A stretch of DNA of 64,000 nucleotides from Lophius americanus (lineage: Eukaryota; Chordata; Actinopteri; Lophiiformes; Lophiidae). A program made the translations under genes and the position numbers. The notes under the pieces were generated by a model that ran no database searches, was not told the DNA's origin, and saw nothing but the letters and a program-made list of their open reading frames with translations. Of this stretch, positions 21,815 to 32,886 are shown piece by piece (the first letter of the stretch is position 1; the number at the start of each line of letters is the position of its first letter). The stretch covers positions 2,822,001-2,886,000 of the forward strand of contig JBBDHG010000041.1 of NCBI GenBank assembly GCA_037951165.1. Direction: 5' to 3'.

Positions 21815-22100
21815 CTGGTGCTTATCCGGGGGCCGGGTCGCGGGGGAAGCAGGCTCTCAAGGGAGTTCCAAATATCTTGTCTCTATTGCAACCCTCTCTA
21901 GCTCGTCCTGGGGGATCCCGGGGCGTTCCCAGGCCAGATCTCAAACACAGTCCCTCCAGCGAGTTCTGGGTCTGCCTCGGGGTCTCTTCCCGTTTGGACA
22001 TGCCTGAAGAACCTCCAAAGGGAGGCGTCCCAGTTAGAGACCCGAACCACCTCAACTGGCTCCCTTCGACGCGGAGGAGCAGCTGCTCTCCTCCGAGATA
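21815..22100. repeat. abundant teleost interspersed repeat (class not determined)
   Basis: Runs such as GGGCCGGGTCGCGGGGG, GGGGGATCCCGGGGCGTTCC, GAGTTCTGGGTCTGCCTCGG and CCACCTCAACTGGCTCCCTT are characteristic of a very common, GC-rich fish dispersed repeat. It is probably retroposon derived. It is far more GC-rich than its surroundings. Confidence 0.6.
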
Positions 22101-22149
22101 ATAATAAAAACAATCATAACGAATGTATTTAGAATATTTACTTTTCACA

Positions 22150-22660
22150 GAACTAGTGCTTCACGAAAAAATAAAAGAGCAATCCATAAAAACAACGGGG
22201 GGGAGGAAAACAAAGAACATACCAATAAATGTGACAGTAAAGTCAGAAAAGTAAAAATGACACCAGAGGAATAAATAGAATGGAATGGGTGTCATACATC
22301 CAAGGACTAGATTACAAAATTCAGCATCCAAGATAAACACAAAACATGTAAAGTATAGAATAGTTCTGCCAGCGGTAGCTTTTTCAATATTCCAATGGAA
22401 GCTGCTGACCGTTTGCCTGGTGGAAGAGAGTTCCAAAGAGTAACTGCTGTACCAAACCTCCAGTTTGATAAAGAGCTTTTATAGTCACGTATGAATCCAG
22501 AGGCCGAGACGTCTACGCACCAAAAGTCAACGCGACCCTTTTCTGCTGTCCTCGACCGGGCGAAAGTCGTAGAGGAGTTGGTCTCTGTTCCAGAACGCAG
22601 AACAAAACTTGTCCTTTCTCCGCTCGTAGAAGAAAGTGACAGACTTTGTTGTTTCTTCAA
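22150..22660 (-). mobile_element. possible non-LTR retroelement ORF2 C-terminal fragment
   Basis: A 117-codon minus-strand frame (22307-22660) has FGTAVTLWNSLPPGKRSAAS followed by IGILKKLPLAELFY. This resembles the LWNSLPxxLRxxxSLxxFKxxLK end of L2/CR1-type ORF2 proteins. No other RT motif is visible, so the call is weak. Confidence 0.35.
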
Positions 22661-22959
22661 GTCCCTCTGAATTGTGAGGTAGACTTGTCAGGCTTTGGTT
22701 ATCTTTGTCGGTGACGCATGTGCAAGTCTTCTTGTATCTGGATGGCGTGAGCCCGCATGGAGAGATAGATTAAATTAATAGATAGGAGGAAGGAAGGAAG
22801 AAACTTTATAAATCTTTATAAAGGGGATATTTTGTTGTTGGAGCTGCTCAAACGTACAGATATTCTACGGGTGACTAAAAATGAAGATATACTATACTGG
22901 GACATCTATAGACATGTTTAGATATAAAATGATATCACATATATATGTATCTATACATA

Positions 22960-22968
22960 CGCACAAAC

Positions 22969-23022
<54 letters not shown>
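22960..23022. repeat. (AT)n microsatellite
   Basis: About 60 bp of AT repeats with one GT interruption, in the 5' region of mvb12a. Confidence 0.95.
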
Positions 23023-23024
<2 letters not shown>

Positions 23025-23132
23025 TCAATCCAAAATCAAGTAATAAAAACAGACACATAAAATCTTAGTCTTCCCAGAGAAATCTGTTTTTATAAACCCT
23101 CCTTGTAAAACCTGTCTGTGGTATTCTTCTTC

Positions 23133-23208
23133 TAACCTTACCTGCTAAGGTAAGGTTAAAAAAAAAAAGCTTTTTGTTTACACCATTGTTTTTGGTGTAA
23201 ACAAAAAG
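23133..23208. repeat. two adjacent perfect inverted repeats
   Basis: First hairpin: arms TAACCTTACCT and AGGTAAGGTTA (23133-23143, 23148-23158) with a 4-nt loop. Second: arms CTTTTTGTTTACACCA and TGGTGTAAACAAAAAG (23170-23185, 23193-23208) with a 7-nt loop. They lie about 330 bp upstream of the mvb12a start codon. Confidence 0.85.
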
Positions 23209-23532
23209 GATTCCAGTTTGTTTGCTTTCTCCAAAGCTTCCATCTTTGTTATATCAGCTGTCTGTAACGTTCTGACCAATATCTTTGCTGACCACACCAG
23301 ATGGACTCTATTGCACCATCTGGTGGCCTGGAGAAGCAATTGATTTTATTATTCTAGCACCAAAAAGCTTTGACTCATATTTTCAGTTTTTATTCAAAAA
23401 TATCGATACTTTATACTCGTTGCAAAATATTCCAATATTATTCTGTCTCTATTTAAGTTGTTTTTTTTGACTCCGCCCCTACTCCACACTCCTGTAACTT
23501 ATTTGTTTATTGAACTTTGTCTTCTTCCTCAG

Positions 23533-26009
23533 ATGTCGTACATGGATCACGGGGTCGTCAGGCCGATAACAGCCGTGGCGTGGGCCTCCAACAGCGGCAC
23601 CTGCCCCAAAGAGTTCAGCATGGTAGGAATATTGATGAAGGTTAACCATATTGAAGAGAACCATATTAAACCGTTTAGAAACTCAGGCTATAAACAGGAA
23701 CCGCCCGTTTCCACATTCCACCTCGGAGAACTGGTTGAGGTAATGTCATGTGACGTGAAGCCGTAATCAAACTTTACAGGGGAAAAGTCTTGAAATAAAA
23801 AAAACATCAATTAACCAGAAGGAATATAAAGTTGTGGTGGGATGATATGGATTTTTCTTTTTTTTTCTTTTGGTCAGTGAACGTTTTTTGGAAATGTGAA
23901 GTAGGGCGTCTGTGTTTTTATGAGTAGGACATTTTGGATTTCAGGCGCAGGAGTGGTTATTTAAAAGTGACTCAAACTACCTCCAAACCATAAAGACGTT
24001 GGCGAGCTTCCGAATTATTTGGAGAGAGCCTCCTTTCGTGTTGTGTAATTAATATCACGAGCAGTAATTGAGTAATAATTATGGTCATAATTCTCATCTC
24101 TGCCAATGATGTCATTGCAGCATTGGTGGATTCTTTCATCAATCATTGATGATTGTGTTTCCCTCAATCATACTGTTGTGTAATAAAAGATTTAAAATTA
24201 CAATAATATTTTTTCCATTCCTAATCATGTATAATGATGATTATAACCATTATTTTACCAAGGGTTATGGTATTTTAAAGTGAATAAATCACTATAAAAT
24301 GGACTTGCTGTTCATGTTTGACGGCAAATAATCGTAATTAAAGCATTTCAAATATTTCAACGTGTATATTTTCATGTATTTCAAGTTTGATATAATTTCT
24401 GTGACCCTTAAATGTCCTGGTCAACTGTTTGGTTGAGCTCATTTTCAGCATTTTTATAATTTATAATCGTGACTGAACCAGTTTATAATGTGACCCAATT
24501 GCAGCAAGTATATTATAAAGAGTGAGGTGCCAATCTTTTTTTTTTTACATTTCATATCACGTGATGACTTATGAGAATTCTGTCACTTGACAGAACCCAA
24601 AAAAGCCACAACGAAAGTTTTGTTTTTTTCTTGCTGAGAACATTTAAGGCCTAAGTGCGTCAGAGGTTGTGGTCAGTGCCGACGCTATCTGTGAGAGAAT
24701 CTGAGATCAAATACGCAGCAGTGCTGGCACGGGATCTGGTTAGAGGCGTGTCTTGAATGGTGGGCGCTGCTGCTGCAGGACGGCGTTGGCGGCGAGGTCC
24801 CTGGTTGCGCCTCAGAGGGCGGTTGCCTCTGGATCTGGAGAGACATCTGGATCTGGGCAGACGTCTGGATCTGAGCAGACGTCTGGATCTGGAGAGACAT
24901 CTGGATCTGGGCAGGCGTCTGGATCTGGACAGACGTCTGGATCTGGGCAGACGTCTGGATCTGGAGGTCCTTCCTGTATGGTTATCACCGACGCTTTCAT
25001 GCAGGATATATAAATGTGAATGTGCCAATAAATGTTTCTCCTATGTTCTTACACTGGGCTTATACTGATGAACTGAAGAGAAGAATAGAATTAAAACAAT
25101 CACAAATATTTGTCTGTCAGTAAATCATCAGCCAAAGTGTCACTTTGAGGCTGCTACAAAAAAAGTGCTACATAAATAAAGTTATTATTATTATTCAGTC
25201 AGTCATTGTTTTTTTTTCTGGAGTGTGGCCGGCGTCTGATAAACAGCGAGAAACGTGGCAGGAAATGCTTTCAACAAGTAAACTCTTGCTTCACGGCTGC
25301 AGATTCTTGCGGAAGATAACCTTGAGGGCAATAACTCAGTGAATGTGTAGCCCTTTAGTGCCAACTTTTAAGTCTCTTCTAATAATCTCATTTTGCTATA
25401 TTACATATTACGTATGTGTGTGTTCCAAAGTCATTGTTTGTGATGTCACAGGGCGTGAATTTCAACCAGCGCTTCTCTGTTCTGTAGATCAGCATCACAG
25501 AAGACGGAGCTGTGGCCAACTTTACGCGCAGCTTCGCGATGAAGTCAGGTTACTATCTCTGCTACAGCAAGGTAGGACATAGATGGTGCATCTTTGTTTT
25601 CTGCTCCCATCCCTCCATGTTCTAAACGTGCGCCTCTCTCTACAGGACATGGCGGGTGGTATGGTAGTGGCAGATATACAGCTTATCACAGACAAGGAAT
25701 CTATTCCTCATGGTTATGGCTTTATAGCAGAGCACCTTGAGCCAAGTGAGTATACACACACACACACACGCACTAACACACATTCATGTTTGTCTATACA
25801 TATGAGGACCTTCATTGAGTTCAACTAACCGGACATCGCAATTAAGTTCGTAACCCAGACTTACCCAGTCTGGGTCAGCCAGAATATTTGCATAGTGTGA
25901 TAGCAATACTTGCCACACATATGTTTACACTTGTATTTGTTTGCTACTTCATATTTAACATCTCATTTTTTTTCTCAGCGCTGCTTTAATGTGAGTCTAA
26001 TGGAGGTAA

Positions 26010-26043
<34 letters not shown>

Positions 26044-27525
26044 GGTGTGTACAGGGGCCACTGTTTCGAAGAAGAAGCGGGTGTGTGTGCGTGTCGTCCC
26101 AGTGGGCAGTGTGGACACAGCTGTTTTGGATATTAAACTCACAGCCAAAAGCAAAATGATGTTGCAGCACCACACATATGTGGGGTTGGTCATATTTCTC
26201 ATGCTCAAATATTTGATTCACGTGTCTGTTGTCATGGCATTTCTTAAATCCCACAGCTCAATGCCGTGTTTTTGTCTTGATCACTTGCTTTGATGTGTAT
26301 TTACTACTTTGACGGGTAATGACACAGTTATTACTGTCTGTCTGAATGTCTATCCTCTAGGGACATCCATGGCTACGTGATGTGGTGCAGAAAGGGTTAC
26401 TTTTCTAGCCCTGTGCCTCATGCCAAACCCCGGAGTGTCACTCTGGACCTACGTGGACTCTCACTGGAGCAGCCATCGGCCCCTCTGCCCCTCAGACCCA
26501 GGTAGAGTACATCTCTAATGTCCAGCATCACGTCCGACTCTGCATTTCACCATTTCAGTTTTTCATCATGGATCATTTCATGGCTCCTCTGTCACACTTT
26601 TTTTTTATAATAGGGACTATTCAAATGGCATTAAAACCTTTCCAATAGTAGAATGGGCGACTTAATGACAGAGAGAAAGTGCTTTATTTTAAATTGTGAG
26701 CATTATGTCCTCAAACATCTTTGAGGACATAATGCTCACCTGCTGCCTCAAATATCGCACCCACTGATTCCCACGTCACCCTGCGGTGGTTATAATGTTC
26801 TGGCTGATCAGTATATGCCCAGTATAAGTATCGCTATAGTATTGCACCAAGCCATTCTACTCATTGTGGTTGCTCTGTATCTGTCGGTTGCAGCAACCCT
26901 CCACCCGCACGGCCGCAATGCAAGATGAGTCAGAGACGCGGCAGCCTTCACAACAAGGACAGCGCCGAGAGTAATCCAGGAATCACAGGTGATCCACGTC
27001 TCTCCCCACATACAGGAACCGTCCTGCTGCCTCTCCCTGCCAGCAAACCCCCTCAGCTATTGACCACATGAATCTGTCTGTGTAGCTCTAGATGGAGTTC
27101 CCTTCAGCCTCCACCCAAAGTTTCACATCCAGGCAAACGGCACAGTAAGACTGACTTTTTTCCCCCAATAATACTGAAGTGATGGATTCTCTTTCTTTCT
27201 CACTTTTTTTTCGTTTGTTTGTTTGTCTTCTGTTTTTGCCAGAGTTCCTGTTTTGTTAAATGTGTCCCTCCGTCGCCTCTTTCTCTCCCTCAGGCTTTGA
27301 ACCCTCAAATAAACAACTTTCGGATAAAGTCCCTCCAAGACATTGAAAATGAGGTGGCGACAAAAACTCGGAGATTTGCAAATAATCAATCATAAACTTT
27401 TGTCCCCCCCCCTGATAAATATGACCCTTTTCTTTCAGTACAACTACCCGTTTGTTGTGGAGCAGTCAGCTGCCAAGAGGACCAGACCCTCGATTCCAAC
27501 AGCAGACGCTCCGGCACCTCAGTGA
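23533..27525 (+). CDS. mvb12a: multivesicular body subunit 12A (ESCRT-I subunit), nine coding exons
   Basis: MVB12A is a subunit of the ESCRT-I complex, which sorts ubiquitinated cargo into multivesicular bodies. Exons: 23533-23622, 25488-25571, 25646-25745, 26055-26184, 26361-26501, 26894-26988, 27086-27144, 27294-27353, 27439-27525; all have AG/GT borders and compatible phases, giving 281 codons plus stop (human is about 273). The N-terminal MABP domain (about residues 9-150) is recognised by SFAMKSGYYLCYSKD, VVADIQLITDK, TVSKKKRVCVRVVPVGSVD and IHGYVMWCRKGY. A Ser/Pro-rich linker follows. The C-terminal UMA domain is recognised by ALDGVPFSLHPKF, FRIKSLQDIENE and YNYPFVVEQSAAKR. The KKKR and LDGVPF blocks match MVB12A better than MVB12B from memory. 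The start ATG abuts a splice acceptor (TTCCTCAG|ATG); a second in-frame ATG lies three codons on. Confidence 0.93.
24403..24535 (-). mobile_element. partial copy of the RT-fragment TIR element (see 58286)
   Basis: Begins with ACCCTTAAATGTCCTGGTCA (the terminal repeat), then the reverse complement of AATGAGCTCAACCAAACAGT and of a degraded TTGGCACCTCACTCTTTATA-type block, which corresponds to the LGPLLFSIYMLPLGH fragment. In mvb12a intron 1. Confidence 0.65.
24828..24971. repeat. 18-bp minisatellite, eight copies
   Basis: The unit is TCTGGATCTGGGCAGACG with GAGAGACA variants. 18 is a multiple of 3, so all frames stay open and give spurious RS- or DP-rich peptides. In mvb12a intron 1. Confidence 0.95.
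25160..25197 (+). mobile_element. LINE-type 3' tail (GTGCTACATAAATAAAGTTA then ATT repeats)
   Basis: The TATAAATAAAGTT(ATT)n-type ending is typical of fish L2-clade LINEs and related SINEs. Only the 3' end is evident. Confidence 0.5.
26696..26739. repeat. perfect 20-bp inverted repeat, 4-nt loop
   Basis: Arms GTGAGCATTATGTCCTCAAA and TTTGAGGACATAATGCTCAC with loop CATC, in mvb12a intron 5. About 50 bp downstream is the GCGGTGGTTATAATGTTCTG Tc1-type terminal sequence. Confidence 0.9.
26780..26818. mobile_element. Tc1-like terminal repeat remnant
   Basis: GGTGGTTATAATGTTCTGGC followed by TGATCAGTATAT matches the 3' terminal repeat of the Tc1-like family seen at 12085. No transposase fragment next to it. 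Confidence 0.55.
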
Positions 27526-29576
27526 GATGGACACGATGAGGACTTTAGAGAAAGATGCGTGAAGCTGCAGGACTTTGATATTAGAATAGAATTCTAAGTA
27601 TTTATCATGAAACGGTCAATGAACCTATTATTTATGGGCGCCTTTCTTCCTGCAACAGACAATCATGGTTGGGTTGTTATACCAAACTCTTAGTCTCCCT
27701 TTTCTCTTTTCTTTATTATGTCCACTATTCCAGCTACCTACTACATCATTCCATTTATTTACCGTGGACACCCATTCCAGTGTCACCCGTGGACTAGTGT
27801 CACCTGTTGACTAGTGTCACTAGTGTCACCTGTGGACTAGTCTCACCCGTGGACTAGTGTCACCTGTGGAATAGTGTCACCCGTGGACTAGTGTCACTAG
27901 TGTCACCTGTGGACTAGTGTCACTAGTGTCACCTGTGGACTAGTGTCACCCGTGGACTAGTGTCACCCGTGGACTAGTGTCACCAGTGTCACCCGTGGAC
28001 TAGTGTCACCAGTGTCACCCGTGGACTAGTGTCACCCGTGGACTAGTGTCACCAGTGTCACCCGTGGACTAGTGTCACCAGTGTCACCCGTGGACTAGTG
28101 TCACCCGTGGACTAGTGTCACCCGTGGACTAGTGTCACCCGTGGACTAGTGTCACCAGTGTCACCCGTGGACTAGTGTCACCAGTGTCACCAGTGTCACC
28201 TGTGAACTAGTGTCACTAGGGTCACCCGTGGAATAGTGTCACTAGTGTCACCTGTGAACTAGTGTCACCCGTGGACTAGTGTCACTAGTGTCACCTGTGA
28301 ACTAGTGTCACCCGTGGACTAGTGTCACTAGTGTCACCCGTGGACTAGTGTCACTAGTGTCACCCGTGAACTAGTGTCACTAGTGTCACCCATGGACTAG
28401 TGTCACTAGTGTCACCTGTGAACTAGTGTCACTAGTGTCACCTGTGGACTAGTGTCACTAGTGTCACCCATGGACTAGTGTCACCCGTGGACTAGTGTCA
28501 CCCGTGGACTAGTGTCACCCGTGGACTAGTGTCACCTGGGGACTAATATCACCTTGGGCCAGTGTCGCCTGTGTACCAGTGTCGCCTGTGTACCAGTGTC
28601 ACCTGTGTACCAATGTCACCTGTCGACCAGTGTCACCTGGGGACCAGTGTTGTTATTCCTGAATCACCTGGGAAACAGTGTCACCTGTGGACCAGTGTCA
28701 CCTGTGTACCAGTGTCACCTGTGTACCAGTGTCACCTGTCGACCAGTGTCACCTGTGGACCAGTGTTGTTAGTCCTGAATCACCTGGGGTCCTGTGTCAC
28801 CTGTGGACCAGTGTCACCTGTGGACCAGTGTCACCTCTGGACCAGTGTTGTTAGTTCTGAATCACCTGGGGTCCTGTGTCACCTGTGGACCAGTGTCACC
28901 TGTGGACCAGTGTCACCTGTGGACCAGTGTCACCTGTGGACCAGTGTCACCTGTGGACCAGTGTTGTTAGTTCTGAATCACCTGGGGTCCTGTGTCACCT
29001 GTGGACCAGTGTCACCTGTGGACCAGTGTCACCTGTGGACCAGTGTTGTTAGTTCTGAATCACCTGGGGTCCTGTGTCACACTAGTCCCGTGTGAACAGG
29101 TGACTCTGCTCCTCTGTAGTGTTCCTGCCGTTAAAGATGTAAAAGATGTAATGAAGCCGTTAAGCTGCCGCCCTTTCAGCTCCTCTCCTGCCCAATCAGG
29201 ACCTCCGCACAAATACGTAACATGATGAAGATGCTGCTCATCACCGACTGTTGGATTCATTCATAACGTCGGCGGAGGAGCGGTTGTGTCCGACACTCAA
29301 CAGAACTCATGAGACACAATCACATCATTCATGATGAAGGATATTTATCGTGCCGGAGGAAAAATAACTTTTGACGTCTTTGCATTATTAAAAAACGAAG
29401 TGATACCTGCCTCTTATTTCAGAAGGTCGTGTTTATGTTTCATAGTTGTACCGAAACAAGAATATGTCGGGGGGGGAATAAGGAATAATACTGAATCGTC
29501 TGTCTTTGTAACTGTAGAATATGAAAACTCCCCTTTTTGCTACTTTTAAAGTATATTTTATGGTGTGTTAAATAAA
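27526..29576 (+). other. 3' flank of mvb12a; possible long 3' UTR ending at AATAAA 29571
   Basis: No AATAAA was noticed in the first few hundred bases after the stop codon. The first clear one is at 29571-29576, beyond the 17-bp minisatellite. If it is used, the repeat would lie in the mvb12a 3' UTR. An earlier non-canonical site is possible. Confidence 0.3.
27778..29080. repeat. 17-bp minisatellite with two sequence domains and higher-order units
   Basis: Left domain (27778-28550): units GTGTCACCCGTGGACTA, interspersed with 9-bp half units (GTGTCACCA/GTGTCACTA). Right domain (28555-29080): units GTGTCACCTGTGGACCA grouped by a recurring GTTGTTAGTTCTGAATCACC TGGGGTCCT insert into larger higher-order repeats. 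Open frames through the right domain (for example 28562-29095) are repeat artefacts. Confidence 0.95.
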
Positions 29577-29639
29577 CTTTTATGACATGGAAATAATAAA
29601 AAACCTATTATATGCATGTTTGACAGAGTTAGAAGACCT

Positions 29640-29960
29640 TTTCTTCCAGACACAATTATTCTTTCCCATCTTATTCCCTTTCTTCTTCTGTATTTTCTTC
29701 CCTTTGTGCTTCTTCTTCACTTTTCTTCTTCTTGCACCTGTTTTCTTTTTCCTCCCATTTTTTTCCTTTTTTGTTCTTCTCCCCCCCTTTCATGATCTTC
29801 TACTTATTCTTCTTCTTTCCCATCGTATTCCCTTTCTTCTTCTGTCTCTTGTTCCCTTTCTTCTTCTACTTTCTCTTCTTCTTTCCTTTCTTCTTCTGTC
29901 TCTTGTTCCCTTTCTTCTTCTACTTTCTCTTTCCTTTCTTCTTCTTCTCCCAATCCTCTG
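29640..29960. repeat. long polypyrimidine (TTC/TTCTTCTTTCCC) tract
   Basis: About 320 bp almost purely pyrimidine on the plus strand, built from TTCTTCTTTCCCTTTCTTCT-like units, including a duplicated CTGTCTCTTGTTCCCTTTC segment at about 29840-29920. The leucine/phenylalanine-rich frames are composition artefacts. Confidence 0.9.
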
Positions 29961-30432
29961 ACTTTGTCTCCAGGACGTCTAACCTGAACTGTCCCGCTGA
30001 TGTCCTCCTTTCTAATCCTGTCCCTCCTCCTCACTCCCGGAGAACATCTGAACATCTGCAGCTCTGACGTCTGCAGCAGATGCTCCGTCTCTCATGAGAG
30101 ACACATTCGGAATCAGAAGCTGGTAAAACAGGGTTACATTTCTTGGGAGCGATGAAGTGAAGGATGAAGATTGATGCATACTCTGAAAAGAACCGTGAAG
30201 CAGGGCAGTGAGGATCCCACGGCGTGAGGAGGGAAGGTGCGATGTATTCTGATTAATAGTGTGTTATTGGTGAACTAATATTTTTTTCAGCGTGGGAACC
30301 TGTAGAAATTTGTAATAATTATTGAAGATGTCTGTGATATTGACCCTCTTTGGGGTCAAAATTCCATTTTCGGGTACATAGGCCATCCAACTGTCCCAAA
30401 GGAGAGTCTTCCTCCTCATATTCCTCTAAAAC

Positions 30433-30597
30433 TGCACTGTAAAAAGACAACTGTTGGATAAACTCGAAAAAAAAGAAATCACTTCAACTGGTAACACTCA
30501 ATTAAATTAACTTAAATGAATAATTCAGACTCAAAAATATCTATTTAATTTAGGTCACTAGTTGAAATAATTAGTTTAAGTTCATTTTTGCAGTGCA
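30433..30597. mobile_element. short terminal-inverted-repeat element (MITE-like), 165 bp
   Basis: Ends TGCACTGTAAAAA and TTTTTGCAGTGCA are inverted copies, with AT-rich partly palindromic sequence between. A similar pair, ACACTGTAAACC and TTTTCACAGTGT, bounds about 30792-30970 around an (AT)n run. Both types are frequent in teleost genomes. Confidence 0.55.
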
Positions 30598-30904
30598 TGA
30601 TTAAACCCCAAAAGCCAAAAAAAATTTAAAAAAAGCGAAATTCCATCTTTGGAAATTCTTCAAATCTTTCGCAAAAAATTTTTTTTTTCATGGTTTTACC
30701 TTCAAAAACCCTTATGAATATAAATTAGTAAATAAACATATTTGTATTGTTGATTGGTTTTTACTCCTACTGTATTTGAAGACAAATATTACACACTGTA
30801 AACCGATATTTGTTGGCAATTTAGAAAAACTTGTTCCACTGGTGACAAAATAAACTCTTTTCAACTCAATAATAATTGAATTATGTGTTACCACTGAACA
30901 AATT

Positions 30905-30915
30905 TTTATAATATA

Positions 30916-30955
<40 letters not shown>
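30905..30955. repeat. (AT)n microsatellite
   Basis: Roughly 50 bp of TA repeats between mvb12a and tfap4. Confidence 0.9.
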
Positions 30956-30956
<1 letters not shown>

Positions 30957-31169
30957 TTTTTCACAGTGTAGAAGATGTAAGTCATCAAAACACACTAATT
31001 ACTGTGATAAATATATAGTATGGGTAATGTTTAGAGATTGTAGATTACTATATGTTGTTTTGTATAAATTTTGCTATAAAGAAGATGAGCAACCTTCAGC
31101 ACCACTAATCTTTCCATGGAAAAAATAGTAAAAAATAAGACTTTTCTATACAAAAAGGATATATTACAA

Positions 31170-31260
31170 ATCATGCTTAATATATGTGAAAGGTTTGTTG
31201 AAACTAGAATAAATAGTTTGTCAAATTCACCTCAAAAAAGTCTTAGAATTAACTTAAAAA
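31170..31260. repeat. dispersed repeat shared with 59456-59545
   Basis: TTAATATATGTGAAAGGTTT followed by GTTGAAACTAG, then CAAAT...CC and AGTCTTnGAATTAACTT, occurs here and again in srl intron 5 in the same orientation. The element class is unknown. Confidence 0.6.
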
Positions 31261-31929
31261 AATGAAAGGAAATAATTCCACAAGTTCAGGTCCAACTCAA
31301 TGTCCTTGGGCTGGTCCAATATAATTTATTAGTGTTGATAAAATAAGTTACCTGTATTTGGTCCAACTTCATTTAAATGGGTAGATCCAACTAATTTTGC
31401 AGAATTAAAATGATCACTTTAAATGGAGTTTATTAAACCCTAATAAATTGAGTCGGCCCGACAGAATTGGGATTCTGTGCTGAAATAAACAAATTCAGAA
31501 ACACGTGGAATTAATTCAAAGAATACATTTGAGTGCAAATAATGTGAACAGTAACTGAAATGAAGGTCTACGTACATCTTCCATTAAAGATGGACACAAA
31601 ATAAAGACAAACATGCATAGAAATTTGATAAAGTCACTAATTTTCACTTGGGAAAGTTGTTGAATTTTATGCAAATCCTCTCTGTATGAGGTAATCACGT
31701 TTGTTTCTGCAAACATGAAAGTATGTGGTACAAAATACACTTTCCATCTAATTAAGTAAGAGCCAGCCAAATTCTTTTGGAAGGAAAAAAAAAAGAAAAT
31801 TGTCTAAAATTAATAAATTAAATGTGTTTCCATCAGCACTAAGCACAACTCTTTTTTTTAAAAGAACCTATGATTTTTAATTAACATTGCTGCTTTTTTG
31901 CTAATATTTCTAGATTATTATTATTTATT

Positions 31930-32040
31930 TATGTCATTGATGCTTTTTTCTGCTTTTACCTTGTAGCACTTTGAATCTCATTTGGATTTGATCAAAATGA
32001 AAAGTGCGTTATAAATAAAATATATTATTATTATTATAAT
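31930..32040 (+). mobile_element. LINE/SINE-type 3' tail
   Basis: CTTTGAATCTCATTTGGATT, AAAGTGCGTTATAAATAAAA and then ATT repeats form the usual 3' end of a fish non-LTR retroelement. No coding part is attached. Confidence 0.55.
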
Positions 32041-32554
32041 AAAATAAAAAACCTAAAAATGGAATTTTTTTTCACTGTTCTTCGTTTTTTTTTGTTTTTT
32101 TTAAGCTAAATAACTACATTTAATAAAAAAAAAATGAAAATGCACGAATACATAATATACAGTATATGTAAAGTTTGGTGAGGCTATGAAAGATATGCTC
32201 CCGACAAAAAGACGATTACAGATGGTGACTTTTGTTTCCTGTCATTTTACGTCAGGGAATCCAGATTATAGTCTCTGACAGCCATTTCAAAAAGGAAATT
32301 AATAAGAGCCAGGGTCAGATAAATCCACCAGAGGCCCTTCGGCAATAAACACCGGGTCCCTGATGATGGAGCCTCTGGAGTGGGTAATAATAGAGGTGTT
32401 CTATTTCGTTTAATCAGTGGTCACAGTTTCGTTTCTGATCTCCTGGCGGATGCTTGTACTAAAACACAACTTGAGGACTTGATGTGAGGCGCTGCGGTTC
32501 CAAAGTCATTCTGCTCCTAGTCTGTTTGTTCTGCTCTCCGGAAAACGGGCTCTG

Positions 32555-32886
32555 ATTCCACCCAGCTGTTTCCCGCCTCACGCGGATCAGCTGCACACAC
32601 ACACACACACACACACGTAGTAGTAGGCGGAGGCAAGTAACCACACACACATACACACTGGAGGGAACCCCATCAGCTGTGGGAAGCAACACAGCAGGAA
32701 CTTACTTTATTTTTTCTAAGTCTATTCTTCAGAAAACCCCGATTGTTTGGCCGTAACCTAGATATGATTCACTGAGGAGCGCGACGGAGGACCCTGTGCT
32801 TCTTCACTGGATTTGAACAAGGACAGCAGTGGAGGAAGAGAAAAAAAACAGAAAACAAGGGACTAGAGAGGGTTCCTTTTGGAAGC
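32555..32886 (+). promoter_or_regulatory. tfap4 promoter/5' UTR region with three CAGCTG sites
   Basis: Upstream of the tfap4 start codon, CAGCTG occurs at 32563-32568, 32588-32593 and 32674-32679; two more lie in intron 1 at 33791 and 33831. CAGCTG is the consensus AP-4 site. A CA run lies at about 32594-32615. No TATA box is evident near the start. The 5' UTR probably begins near 32750-32800, but the start site cannot be fixed. Confidence 0.45.

Noticed and set aside
24660..25068. Arg/Ser-rich or Asp/Pro-rich proteins on both strands
   Set aside because: Produced by the 18-bp minisatellite, whose unit length is a multiple of three.
28562..29095. 177-codon frame of repeated Cys/Pro/Val units
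   Set aside because: It lies wholly inside the 17-bp minisatellite and has no splice or homology support.
29587..30067. Leu/Phe-rich membrane-like proteins
   Set aside because: Translation of a polypyrimidine tract; no start context, splice pattern or family match.
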